This document shows positions 37,089 through 44,881 of a stretch of 44,881 nt of DNA, in pieces. Both the position numbers and the translations under genes were made by a program. The notes beneath the pieces are model-generated. The model saw nothing but the letters and a program-made list of their open reading frames with translations, did not search any database and had not been told where the DNA came from. The DNA lies in contig JANQWK010000039.1 in the NCBI GenBank assembly GCA_030729925.1, forward strand, positions 1-44,881. Reading direction: 5' to 3'. Every line of letters begins with the position of its first letter. Position 1 is the first letter of the stretch. This DNA is from Saprospiraceae bacterium (GTDB lineage Bacteria; Bacteroidota; Bacteroidia; Chitinophagales; Saprospiraceae).

Positions 37089-37502
37089 TTATGGGAGTTC
37101 GGGTTTGATGGTCTGACACAACTCCACCAATACGCCGTTGGCGCTTCCCGGATGAATAAAACAAACCAACTTGTTATCGGCCCCACGCTTAGGAACCTCA
37201 TTGAGCACCCGGAAGCCTTTTTCGCGAAGCGATTCCATAGCCTGCACGATATCCGCTACTTCAAAAGCTACGTGGTGAATACCCTCTCCCCTTTTTTCCA
37301 GGAAACGAGCGATCGCACTGGAAGGATCCATGGCCTCCAGCAATTCAATTTTGGTATCGGCAACCTGAAAAAAAGAAGTGCGTACCTGCTCACTTTCCAC
37401 AGACTCCTCCTTGTAAGGGGCTACCCCCAGCAAAGCTTCAAACAAAGCATTACCCGCTACCAGATCCTTTACCGCAATGCCAATGTGTTCTACTTTCAAC
37501 AT
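37089..37502 (-). CDS. mce: Methylmalonyl-CoA epimerase
   Basis: Interconverts (R)- and (S)-methylmalonyl-CoA, working with the mutase encoded at 29604-31724. The 137-residue protein has the vicinal-oxygen-chelate fold: metal ligand His6 in VEHIGIAV, a central GIHHVAFEVADI block with the second histidine, and the VLVEL glutamate near the end. Length and motifs are typical. It is packed between the NhaC gene (9 bp upstream) and the TauE gene (8 bp downstream), two transporters with no obvious metabolic link to it. Confidence 0.93.
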   Translation of the reverse strand: MLKVEHIGIAVKDLVAGNALFEALLGVAPYKEESVESEQVRTSFFQVADTKIELLEAMDPSSAIARFLEKRGEGIHHVAFEVADIVQAMESLREKGFRVLNEVPKRGADNKLVCFIHPGSANGVLVELCQTIKPELP

Positions 37503-37511
37503 ACCTGATCG

Positions 37512-38996
37512 CTACATTAAACCAATAAACAAATAAAACAGCGCCGCAAAGATACCGCCTGTCATGGCATAAGGCAACTGTGTTTTTACATGGTCAATGT
37601 GGTCTCCTGCAGAAGCCATAGAAGAAAGTATCGTCGTATCTGAAATGGGCGAGCAATGGTCTCCGAATACTCCTCCGCCAAGCGCAGCAGCAATAGTAAT
37701 ATATACATCCGCTTCCATCGTGCGAGCCATAGGAACGGCAATCGCAATCATGATGGCGAAAGTACCCCAGGATGTCCCGGTAGAAAACGCAATAAAACTG
37801 CTCACCACAAAAACAATAAAGGGCACCAGTCCGGGTGACAACCAATTTTTGGCAACGCCTGCCACATAATCCCCTGTGGACAATTCCTTACACACAGCGC
37901 CTATCGCAAAAGCCATCATCATCAGCAAGGCCAGCGGCATCATACCCGAAATACCCTTCAGGGTGAGATCTACCATTTCGCGTAGGCGCATCAACTTCTG
38001 AGCGCGGTAAAAAATCATGGTGCTCAAAATAGAAAAAAGAACGGCAATCAGCACAGCGGTAGAACCCGACCCCTGACCAACCGCAAAAAGCGCTTTTGAC
38101 AGGAATCCGGCTTCCGGCATCTTTTCAAGCGCAACGCTCCAACCCGTATAGGCCAACATGATCGGCATCATCAGTACCATAATCACAATAGGCATGACCA
38201 TATTGTAAGCTTTCGGGACAATCCCCGGCAACACCTCCACATCGGTCAGCTCATCGGATATCATAGGCTGTGCGCCGTCTGCCAGCAATTTCCCCTCTTC
38301 CCGGGCGCGCTTTTCCGCACGAGCCATGGGGCCAAAATCTCGCCCTGTCACGATAAGCACAAACACAATCAAAAGTGCCAGCATGGGATAAAAATTGTAC
38401 TGCATAGCGCGGAACATGGTGGCAAAAGGATCGGCAAAGCCCTGTGCCAACAACAAAGTCATGATATAAGCTCCCCAACCATTAAAGGGAATCAGAATAC
38501 TCGCCGGAGCAGAAGTCGAATCGGCGATATACGCCAGCTTTTCCCGGGGAATGCCCAGTTTGTCAAAAATCGGACGATACAGCGTACCCACGGTAAGCAC
38601 TGAAATGTTGGACTCCACGAAAATCAAAATCCCCGTAACCGATGCCAGCAGCTGCACCACAACCCGGTTGCTACCCGATTTACGCGCCTCGTATTTGTCC
38701 AGCAGGGCGTTGATCCGCAGAATAAATCCGGCTACCCCACCCGAGCGCTGGATAAAAATGATCAGGGCGCCTACCAGCGCACAAAACATAATGGTACGGG
38801 TGTTTCCGGGATCCTGATAGACGTCCACCAGTGCCTGAACCGTAGCCAAACTGCCCTGAATCAAATTAAAATCGTTGATAATCATCCAGCCTAACCATAT
38901 CCCGAACAACAGGGATACAAACACCTGTCGGGTTGCAATGGCAAAAACAATCGCCAGCACCGGCGGAAGTAGCGACAAAACTCCATAATCCTCCAT
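37512..38996 (-). CDS. NhaC-family Na+/H+ antiporter
   Basis: Polytopic inner-membrane antiporter of 494 residues with about 11-12 hydrophobic segments. NhaC-family signatures include the GALIIFIQRSGGVAGF stretch near residue 78, FNGWGAYIMTLL near residue 170, and FSTGTSWGTFAIMIAIAVP near residue 410. It exchanges cytoplasmic Na+ (or an organic ion in some relatives) for protons. It follows the second PBP4-type gene by 49 bp and heads the tightly packed NhaC-epimerase-TauE-methyltransferase run. Confidence 0.88.
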   Translation of the reverse strand: MEDYGVLSLLPPVLAIVFAIATRQVFVSLLFGIWLGWMIINDFNLIQGSLATVQALVDVYQDPGNTRTIMFCALVGALIIFIQRSGGVAGFILRINALLDKYEARKSGSNRVVVQLLASVTGILIFVESNISVLTVGTLYRPIFDKLGIPREKLAYIADSTSAPASILIPFNGWGAYIMTLLLAQGFADPFATMFRAMQYNFYPMLALLIVFVLIVTGRDFGPMARAEKRAREEGKLLADGAQPMISDELTDVEVLPGIVPKAYNMVMPIVIMVLMMPIMLAYTGWSVALEKMPEAGFLSKALFAVGQGSGSTAVLIAVLFSILSTMIFYRAQKLMRLREMVDLTLKGISGMMPLALLMMMAFAIGAVCKELSTGDYVAGVAKNWLSPGLVPFIVFVVSSFIAFSTGTSWGTFAIMIAIAVPMARTMEADVYITIAAALGGGVFGDHCSPISDTTILSSMASAGDHIDHVKTQLPYAMTGGIFAALFYLFIGLM

Positions 38997-39045
38997 AATC
39001 GGATGTTTTTTTGCGTAGTTGGTTTTTCGGCTGCGCCAAAAAAAA

Positions 39046-40389
39046 TTAATAGTTCGCTTTGATCCAGCGCAACACCTGATCCATTTCTTCCTTTATTGGA
39101 TTGGAGCTCCCTGGAAAATTATTATGCATAAAACTAAAAATCAACACCTTGCCGCTGTCCGTCTTCAAATAACCACTCAGGCAATGCTTGTTGCGCAGGG
39201 TGCCTGTTTTGGCAAAAACAAAGGGCTCGCCATTTTCACCCGCATACAGACTGCGAATGGTACCTGAAACGCCCCCATTCGGGAAAAATGCAGTCAATTT
39301 TCCCATGGGAACATCCTGATACAGCCGCTGCAACACATGGACTACCGTTCGGGGAGTAAACATATTGTAGCGGGTCAACCCGGATCCATCGTACCAGTAC
39401 AGCGGATCCGGCGCATCTGCCAGCAAAGTATCCTGGGCGTAGGCGATTGCGGTCTCAGCCAACAAACTTCCGCTGAGTTTATCTGCACTCATCAACAACA
39501 GCTGCTCCGCAATAAAATTATCACTATCCTGCATCAGCCGCTGATATAAGGTATCCGGCAAAGCCATACTCAGGGTCTGTTCAGGAGCAGCCGGTAGTGC
39601 CCCCTCCCAGTATTCCACAGACTGCCCAAGCGTATCCATCAGCAGCGCAACAGCAGTTTGGCCATCATACCTAAAAGGAATCTCTCGATTCAAGGACTTA
39701 CCCTGCCAGGCATCCGGACGAAACGTAAAAGCATTCGAAAACCGGGCGCGGGTCAATGCAGGCGCCTCCGGATCCTGCGTACGGGACAAAAATCCCTCGA
39801 AATAAGCAGGATAAGTCCTTATTTTCGCTTCGCCTGCGCTTTTTTTCAGGCGAACCACATTGCCGTACAAGGGAAGCGAAGACCGTTCAGGTTGATAACT
39901 ATAAATATAATCTGCCCAAGACCAGCCCGGGCCAAAAGCATCGTCGCGGAAATTATCATCGGCAAAAAACAAGCGCTTGTCCTTATGCTGTCGCAAAAAC
40001 GACAACAGGGGATCTTCCTGGTCAAAATCCGGATGCAAAGTCATCGGATTGCCCGCACCCCAGAAAATCAGAGAATCGCCCCTCACCACATAATGCGCCA
40101 CTGGAAGAGAATCGCCCAGCACATGCAATGCTGTGAAGAAAGTGAATATTTTGGTATTTGAAGCTGGCGTAAAGTATTTGTCCGACTGGTGTTCAAACAA
40201 CCACTCCCGGGACTCCGGATCAAACAAAGCAAACCCGGTGAAATTGCTGTTAAAGATCTCGCTATCTCCAACCTGAACCCCAAGTTTCCGCGCTTTCGCA
40301 GGAGACCATTCAGCGCTCGTTCCGCAAGAAAACAAAAACAACAAAGAAAACAACAGGGAATATTGTATCCAACTCCTTTTTTTGACCAT
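39046..40389 (-). CDS. D-alanyl-D-alanine carboxypeptidase-like lipoprotein (peptidase S13, PBP4 type)
   Basis: Second S13 enzyme in the window, 447 residues. The start at 40389 is chosen because it begins a lipoprotein signal (SLLFLFSC, Cys22), whereas the open frame extends to 40446. The active-site motifs are SxxK as Ser77-Asn-Thr-Lys80, SDN (in MQDSDNFIAEQ) and KTG (FAKTGTL). The insertion between the first and second motifs is similar in size to that of DacB. Lipid anchoring distinguishes it from the soluble enzyme at 7201-8667. It is divergent from the serine hydrolase gene (75 bp between the starts), which is also likely to act on peptidoglycan. Confidence 0.88.
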   Translation of the reverse strand: MVKKRSWIQYSLLFSLLFLFSCGTSAEWSPAKARKLGVQVGDSEIFNSNFTGFALFDPESREWLFEHQSDKYFTPASNTKIFTFFTALHVLGDSLPVAHYVVRGDSLIFWGAGNPMTLHPDFDQEDPLLSFLRQHKDKRLFFADDNFRDDAFGPGWSWADYIYSYQPERSSLPLYGNVVRLKKSAGEAKIRTYPAYFEGFLSRTQDPEAPALTRARFSNAFTFRPDAWQGKSLNREIPFRYDGQTAVALLMDTLGQSVEYWEGALPAAPEQTLSMALPDTLYQRLMQDSDNFIAEQLLLMSADKLSGSLLAETAIAYAQDTLLADAPDPLYWYDGSGLTRYNMFTPRTVVHVLQRLYQDVPMGKLTAFFPNGGVSGTIRSLYAGENGEPFVFAKTGTLRNKHCLSGYLKTDSGKVLIFSFMHNNFPGSSNPIKEEMDQVLRWIKANY

Positions 40390-40464
40390 GAAAAATGATA
40401 GATTTAAGCGGTGATTTATGAATATATTTCCTTTGCCCATCAACACAAAATTAAATTTAAGCCA

Positions 40465-42297
40465 ATGCGAAAGATTTCCAAAAAAAATGGGTACTTATAC
40501 CTGTTCTTATTTTGCACGATCTGGCTGCAAGCACAGCCCGACAAAGCCCTCCAGGATTTCGAACAAGCGCGAAAAAGCGTAAGTCTGCTTGCCAATGACC
40601 TGCAAATCATCCCTTTGAAAAACCTGGCGACGACTCCTGTTGCCTACCTCGATTTGGGTGTTACCGGTCTAGACGGCAGCAGCTATGGCGAATGGCTGGC
40701 CAAATATACCCGGGTAGATCAGCTGGTACTCCCTATTGCACAGCAAAGCCAGTGGCTAAACAACATACTAGCCCAATACAAGGTAGTCATTGTAGGTATC
40801 CCTGAAAACCACAACCTGCCCGCTGCACTCCTCCAACAATTGACGGACTCCCCTGCTGCTGTATTTTCTTTATTTTACCAAGGTTCAACACCTCCCGACA
40901 AGCAGGTCTTACCGGGAGCCGGCACCGTGCTCACGCTTCCCGATGCGCCCTGGGCGGCATCTGTTGCCAGTCAGATTATATTTGGAGGGATTGGAGCACA
41001 GGGTGCAGGTCTAACAACCGAAGCCCTGGATCGTTTTGCCTATGCCCCACCTGCTGCTTTGGGAATGAATGCGCAACTGCTTGCCGACAGCATCAGGTCT
41101 ATCGTAGAAGCCGGCATTGCGGCTGGAGCCTACCCCGGTGCACAGGTGCTCGTCGCCAAAAACGGAACGGTCGTGTACCACGAAACCTTTGGACATCACA
41201 CCTACGACAAACAGGTGCCAGTCCGGCAAACCGACCTCTACGACTTTGCCTCCGTAACCAAAATTTCTTCCGGTTTGCCCGTCCTCATGAAGCTCTATGG
41301 TGAAGGAAAATTTGACCTGGATGCCCGATTAGACCAGTACTACCCCGATTTCAAAGGCTCCAACAAAGGGCATCTCAGTTTTAGATCCATGCTCTCACAC
41401 AATGCCCGACTCATGCCCTGGATCCCTTACTGGCAAGGCACCCTCAAAGGCAACGCCAAATATCCCTGGAAAAAGCGGTGGGACGGCACACGCATCAACG
41501 ATTACCGGTTTCGGAACAAAACCTTCGGACGGGACTCCACAGCCGACTACACCATAAAAATTGCCCCGGATCTTTGGCAGCACAAAGACTACCGCCAACA
41601 AATGTTCAAAGCCATCCGGAAATCTCCGCTCAACGAAAAACCGGGGTATATCTATTCGGGACTCTTGTTTTACCTCATGCCGGACATGATCGCCCAAATG
41701 ACCGGAGCTGCTGATTTCGAAACCTATCTCAAAGAAGAAATATACAGAAAAATAGGCGCCTTTTCGATCACCTACAACCCCACACGGTTTTATCCCCTTG
41801 CACAAATCGTCCCCACCGAGCAGGATACCTTCTTCAGCCTACAGCAAATCCACGGTAGGGTACACGACGAAGGTGCAGCGATGATGGGGGGCGTATCCTG
41901 CAACGCCGGACTTTTTGCCACCACGACAGACCTCGCAAAGCTCATGCAGCTTTATCTCAATAAAGGTAAATTCGGCGAAGAACAAATCATTGCCCCGGAG
42001 GCCGTTGAGACGTTTATCACCTGCCACTACTGCCCCGAAGGCAATTTCCGCGGACTTGGCTTCGACAAACCCCTGATCCAATACGACCCCTTGCTTTCCA
42101 GCGTAGCCAAAGACGCCAGTCCAAAGAGCTTTGGACACTCCGGCTATACCGGTACCTTTACCTGGGCAGACCCCGACAGCGGCATCCTGTTCGTCTTTAT
42201 GTCCAATAGAGTCTATCCTACCCGCGCCAACCGAAAACTCTACGAACTCAATATCCGGCCAAGAATACATCAGGCCATTTACGATGCTGCAAAGTAG
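40465..42297 (+). CDS. Serine hydrolase (beta-lactamase fold) with N-terminal GH3 C-terminal-domain remnant
   Basis: Exported protein of 610 residues; the start at 40465 opens on a signal peptide (YLYLFLFCTIWLQAQ). Residues about 25-190 resemble the C-terminal domain of GH3 beta-N-acetylglucosaminidases: the ARKSVSLLANDLQIIPLKNL pattern, an FSLFYQG strand and ASVASQIIFGGIGAQG. The GH3 catalytic barrel that precedes this domain in larger Bacteroidota GH3-beta-lactamase fusions is absent. From about residue 200 a class C beta-lactamase/esterase domain follows, with Ser263-Val-Thr-Lys266 as nucleophile motif, Tyr397-Ser-Gly399 in the place of YxN (Asn replaced by Gly), and HSG in FGHSGYTGT as the third motif. 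It is probably a peptidoglycan-related peptidase or esterase; resistance to antibiotics is not implied. Confidence 0.8.
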   Translation: MRKISKKNGYLYLFLFCTIWLQAQPDKALQDFEQARKSVSLLANDLQIIPLKNLATTPVAYLDLGVTGLDGSSYGEWLAKYTRVDQLVLPIAQQSQWLNNILAQYKVVIVGIPENHNLPAALLQQLTDSPAAVFSLFYQGSTPPDKQVLPGAGTVLTLPDAPWAASVASQIIFGGIGAQGAGLTTEALDRFAYAPPAALGMNAQLLADSIRSIVEAGIAAGAYPGAQVLVAKNGTVVYHETFGHHTYDKQVPVRQTDLYDFASVTKISSGLPVLMKLYGEGKFDLDARLDQYYPDFKGSNKGHLSFRSMLSHNARLMPWIPYWQGTLKGNAKYPWKKRWDGTRINDYRFRNKTFGRDSTADYTIKIAPDLWQHKDYRQQMFKAIRKSPLNEKPGYIYSGLLFYLMPDMIAQMTGAADFETYLKEEIYRKIGAFSITYNPTRFYPLAQIVPTEQDTFFSLQQIHGRVHDEGAAMMGGVSCNAGLFATTTDLAKLMQLYLNKGKFGEEQIIAPEAVETFITCHYCPEGNFRGLGFDKPLIQYDPLLSSVAKDASPKSFGHSGYTGTFTWADPDSGILFVFMSNRVYPTRANRKLYELNIRPRIHQAIYDAAK

Positions 42298-42346
42298 AAG
42301 AAATATGATTTTTTAATCTTAATTTGTTGATAATCAATATTTTATT

Positions 42347-42422
42347 AATCAGGTGCAAGGCATCTTAAGGTGCCTTGCACCTGATTACCCTTATTAATCC
42401 CTCAACCCATTAAAAGGTAACC
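42347..42422 (+). repeat. Dispersed palindromic element, copy 4
   Basis: Fourth copy, between the convergent serine hydrolase gene (ends 42297) and the winged-helix-like gene (ends 42862). The palindrome covers 42347-42386 around TTAA at 42365-42368, with one mismatch (T at 42363 opposite G at 42370). The tail keeps the 36-nt distance to GTAACC at 42417-42422. Confidence 0.92.
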
Positions 42423-42799
42423 CCCTTCTTCTATCCATTCCAATAATTTTTTCGGAATTTTTACCCCGTCACCCTAACGATATGAAAGAACGGGATAATG
42501 CTTTATCTGCAACCAGCAATTTTGCATGTGGACACATGTAGATAGGAGCTTAGCTGAAAGGTTTTTTGCTGGTCTTAAGTTATGTTGTAACCATTCGACC
42601 CTCCGCTAGGGATGGTGGAGGCTGAATACTTACTTTGTTTCTTAGCTGATTTCAGAAAACAGTCGCATAGGCCTGACACCTTTTCTGGAAGCAATGGAAG
42701 ATTTGAACACTAAATAATTGCAATCTCAATTCCTTTTTGCGATAAAAACCCAAAAGCTGACTTATAAAAGAAAAAAGATAGTTTACTTTTTAAAATAAC
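42423..42799. other. Long intergenic stretch without recognisable gene
   Basis: About 375 bp between repeat copy 4 and the next terminator, the longest gap in the window. It has no long reading frame. Two overlapping open stretches of about 40 codons exist: plus-strand 42591-42713 (ATG at 42612, beginning MVEAEYLLCFLADF) and minus-strand 42575-42709 (ending in SGGSNGYNIT). Neither has a convincing start or known family, and either could be a decayed gene end. The 9-mer CTTAGCTGA occurs at 42549-42557 and 42641-42649. A weak inverted repeat (CCTCC/GGAGG) lies at 42600-42621. Confidence 0.4.
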
Positions 42800-42840
42800 T
42801 GTGGCTCGTGTACCTTAATGCAAGGCAAGCACGAGCCACA
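42800..42840 (-). terminator. Hairpin terminator of the winged-helix-like gene
   Basis: TGTGGCTCGTG (42800-42810) and CACGAGCCACA (42830-42840) form a perfect 11-bp GC-rich stem with a 19-nt loop that may hold a small inner CCTT/AAGG stem. On the minus strand it begins 21 bp after the stop of the 42862-43446 gene and is followed by TTATTTT. Confidence 0.65.
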
Positions 42841-42861
42841 ACTCAGAACTCCGGTATCGGG

Positions 42862-43446
42862 CTAATTAAGCATAGTCTCTACCAGGTCAAGTCCTTCCTG
42901 AGTCACCTTAAACCGCTTTCGCGCCTGCTGGGTATCGCCCGCTTTTCGCGTTTGAACCATAAGTTTAGGCTTGTTCGTCTGTAAACGGGTAATTACGTTC
43001 GTAATATTCTGAAGCCCCTTGTCCACCTCACGCAGACCTTTCTGAATATCAGAACTTTTCAATTCCTTAATACCCTGCTTAACGGTAAGAAAAGCAGCAA
43101 TGACCAATGCCTTCTCATGCGCACGCTTAGGTTTAGCAACCTTAAACAAATCAGCTGAACTCGAGAAATCCTCGATACGCAAGTGCTCGTTGTCCTCCAA
43201 CTTCCTAAAAATCTGCTTCTCCATAGCAGGCTTAGGAGGTGTGGCAACAGCAGCACTTGTCTCGGCAGCAGGCTTACTCTCCTTAGCCGCTACCGATTGT
43301 TCTGCAGCAGGTTTTGCTTGCAAGACAGGAAGCTCCACATCAAATTTTGAGGACAAATAATGAGTTATCCTCGACTGAGCTTCGGAATTTAGTTCTCCTA
43401 TCAGCTCCACGCATTTCATCAGCGTGGTCAGTTCTTGATCTAACAT
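42862..43446 (-). CDS. Winged-helix-like protein of unknown function
   Basis: Protein of 194 residues not recognised as a named family. The N-terminal 40 residues are helical (LTTLMKCVELIGELNSEAQSRI). Residues about 45-80 form a low-complexity Ala/Lys/Glu/Pro linker. The C-terminal 85 residues have the order expected of a winged helix-turn-helix: a long helix (AHEKALVIAAFLTVKQ), a short helix (KSSDIQKGLREV), a possible recognition helix (LQNITNVITRLQTN), a basic wing (KLMVQTRKAGDTQQARKRFKV) and a terminal helix (EGLDLVETML). A DNA- or RNA-binding role is possible. It is a single gene with AT-rich flanks of 315 and over 400 bp, in contrast to the dense packing elsewhere. Confidence 0.65.
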   Translation of the reverse strand: MLDQELTTLMKCVELIGELNSEAQSRITHYLSSKFDVELPVLQAKPAAEQSVAAKESKPAAETSAAVATPPKPAMEKQIFRKLEDNEHLRIEDFSSSADLFKVAKPKRAHEKALVIAAFLTVKQGIKELKSSDIQKGLREVDKGLQNITNVITRLQTNKPKLMVQTRKAGDTQQARKRFKVTQEGLDLVETMLN

Positions 43447-43761
43447 AGTTTAATTGGTTTTTAAAATATTTGATAACTGAGCATATCCAAAATAAATTGT
43501 CGTTATAAATACACCTCTTACAACTACTTACAGCCATCCAACCCCTCTGACGGCAAACTCTTGCACATACAAACGACAGGCAACAGGATGATACTTCCTG
43601 TAAAACCAAAACAACATGTCATGATTTACCGCTATGAATTTTTTTCGCTCTCTAAATCTGGGTAATAAAAAACACCTTCAGATTCAACTTCTGGTAAAAT
43701 TAATACTAATAATAAAAAAAAACACTTTTTATTATCAAAAAAATAAAAAAATATATTCTGA
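43447..43761. other. AT-rich intergenic region
   Basis: A 315-bp gap on the minus side between the AONS-like gene and the winged-helix-like gene. It must hold the promoter of the latter, but no TAnnTTTG box with a proper partner was found. Near the AONS-like stop, ATAATAAAAA (43709-43718) can pair with TTTTTATTAT (43726-43735), an AT-only hairpin that is at best a weak terminator. Nothing else was recognised. Confidence 0.4.
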
Positions 43762-44850
43762 TTAGCGAAAATTCGTTTGGCAGGTGGTGATATATGCTTC
43801 GAGTACTTCAAATAGAAGCGCTAAATCTTCTGGTTTATGCAGACTATTGACTACCACACGATTAACCAGCGGGTCTGAGGGCCCTGGGTAGCTAAAACTT
43901 GAAATAAGTATTTTTTGCTTATACAAATAAGCGGCGAGGCCTGCTTCTTGAGCATAAAAAACCGGATGTTGCTTAATCTGGGTAAAAAACTGCTGAACCA
44001 ATGGCACATTTTCCATGCTGGCCAGTAGCCTGCGAAGGGTTTCCCGCTCCTGCGAAAAAAGATTTTGGCAGCGAAGGAAAGCATAAAAATAAGGCAGGGA
44101 CATGGGGCTGGCTCCGCCAAAAAACGGGCTGTTATAAATAGGGGTCAGCATTTCGGAAGAACCCGAGATCATACCTCCAGGCATGCCAAATGCTTTTCCT
44201 AAAGAACTAACAACCAATATTTTTGAACGATGTCGGACAGGAATTAATTCCCAGACACTTCTACCGTGTTCGCCCAGAATTCCCCAGCCGTGGGAGTCGT
44301 CAATGATGATTTGAATTTCCGGCCAGCTATCCAGAAAGGTATCCAGCCAGGAAAGGTCGTATTGCCTGGCGTATAAGGGGTCAATCGAATTTAGAAATAA
44401 GGCCTGCGGCGCTTGTGCTCCTTCCATCATCGAAGGCAACAGCTTTACCCAAGCATCAAAGTCCCCCGAAAGCGGCCGGTTCGAAGGGGTCCATAATGCC
44501 GGGTGCGTACCGGGGGCTAGTGCAAGACGCCCGCGCTGCTCAAAGTAATGGCTCACCATCTGACCGGCTAAGGATCCCGAAGACAGCGTCAGCACTTTTT
44601 CTACCCCTGCCATTGCTGCGAGTACCTCCTCGGCTTCCATAATCACGTCGAACTGAATATTGGAACGCCTGGATCCCCCAAAATGACTTCCATATCGCCC
44701 AATACCGACCTTCAAAGCATCCAGGAATTCCGGATTACTGGAAATCCCCAAATAGGCAGTCCCACTGAAATACAAATATTGCCCCTCACCCGCAATATCA
44801 ATATGCCTGCCAGGTAAAGATGCTGCAAAAGATGTTCCCGATGCTGCCAT
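43762..44850 (-). CDS. PLP-dependent acyltransferase/aminotransferase, AONS-like (class I/II fold)
   Basis: Pyridoxal-phosphate enzyme of 362 residues related to the alpha-oxoamine synthases (8-amino-7-oxononanoate synthase, 2-amino-3-ketobutyrate CoA ligase, serine palmitoyltransferase). The N-terminal YLYFSGTAYLGISSNPEF and the FGGSRRSNIQFDV region fit the family start. The PLP-phenol-binding block is IIDDSHGWGILGEHGRS, and the Schiff-base lysine lies in VVSSLGKAFGMPGG. It is somewhat shorter than typical AONS proteins (about 385-400 residues), and no biotin or sphingolipid gene is adjacent, so the acyl-CoA and amino acid substrates are unassigned. The start at 44850 lies only 31 bp from the window edge. 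Confidence 0.8.
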   Translation of the reverse strand: MAASGTSFAASLPGRHIDIAGEGQYLYFSGTAYLGISSNPEFLDALKVGIGRYGSHFGGSRRSNIQFDVIMEAEEVLAAMAGVEKVLTLSSGSLAGQMVSHYFEQRGRLALAPGTHPALWTPSNRPLSGDFDAWVKLLPSMMEGAQAPQALFLNSIDPLYARQYDLSWLDTFLDSWPEIQIIIDDSHGWGILGEHGRSVWELIPVRHRSKILVVSSLGKAFGMPGGMISGSSEMLTPIYNSPFFGGASPMSLPYFYAFLRCQNLFSQERETLRRLLASMENVPLVQQFFTQIKQHPVFYAQEAGLAAYLYKQKILISSFSYPGPSDPLVNRVVVNSLHKPEDLALLFEVLEAYITTCQTNFR

Positions 44851-44881
44851 AATATCGTCTTGCGAATTGCCTAATTTTTTT

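Noticed and set aside
40465-42297. Antibiotic-resistance beta-lactamase
   Set aside because: The fold is shared, but the GH3-derived N terminus and divergent YxN motif point to a peptidoglycan-related hydrolase or esterase.
37-42422. The repeated GGTGC/GCACC sequences as a CRISPR array
   Set aside because: The copies are 9-24 kb apart with ordinary genes between them; there are no regularly spaced short repeats and no cas genes.
42482-42541. 19-codon plus-strand frame beginning MKERDNALSATSNF
   Set aside because: Too short, no promoter or conserved context; could be chance.

Overview
The window is a gene-dense stretch of chromosome from a member of the Bacteroidota, most likely a Saprospiria/Lewinella-like lineage (inference). 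Direct evidence for the phylum is a secreted protease with a type IX secretion C-terminal sorting domain (3674-5890), a TonB-dependent receptor with an N-terminal carboxypeptidase-regulatory-like domain, lipoproteins, and several -7 boxes of the Bacteroidota form TAnnTTTG (sometimes with a TTG/TTTG -33 box) in place of TATAAT promoters. No integrase, transposase, CRISPR array or phage structural gene is visible.

Layout. 162-9385: a sulfurtransferase (minus), then plus-strand genes for an M14 metallopeptidase, a T9SS-exported serine protease, fumarylacetoacetase, a PBP4-type DD-peptidase and a predicted membrane-anchored methyltransferase. 9567-13641 (minus): rel/spoT, fur and purA. 13876-18414 (plus): tRNA-Leu(UAG) and the protein-quality run tig-clpP-clpX-truA. 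18650-23395: a FemAB-like acyltransferase, a TonB receptor, a small heavy-metal-binding protein and glyA. 23648-28200: a polyprenyl diphosphate synthase, a small membrane protein (minus), prs, rplY, an omega-amidase and an NlpC/P60 lipoprotein. 28197-33765: an M16 peptidase, methylmalonyl-CoA mutase, an antirepressor-like regulator and hemW. 33890-40389: an Omp85-family outer-membrane protein, then a minus-strand run of a second PBP4-type enzyme, NhaC antiporter, methylmalonyl-CoA epimerase, TauE/SafE transporter and an O-methyltransferase. 40465-44850: a serine hydrolase carrying a leftover GH3 C-terminal domain, a mostly non-coding AT-rich stretch, a winged-helix-like protein of unknown role, and an AONS-like PLP enzyme.

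How the genes fit together: the set is mainly housekeeping (purine/PRPP supply, stringent response, proteolysis, translation, envelope and peptidoglycan maintenance, propionyl-CoA/methylmalonyl-CoA and tyrosine catabolism).

The most unusual signals are non-coding. First, a dispersed element of about 77 nt occurs four times (37-114, 9459-9534, 18478-18553, 42347-42422). It consists of a nearly perfect 38-40 nt palindrome, each arm of which is itself palindromic, followed by a conserved 36-38 nt asymmetric tail ending in GTAACC. All four copies point the same way, and all three with both flanks visible lie between convergent genes. Second, the antirepressor-like gene at 31757-32566 has an almost ideal Bacteroidota promoter whose -33 box sits inside a 26-nt palindrome, with a further exact motif copy 30 bp away; this looks like an autoregulatory switch.
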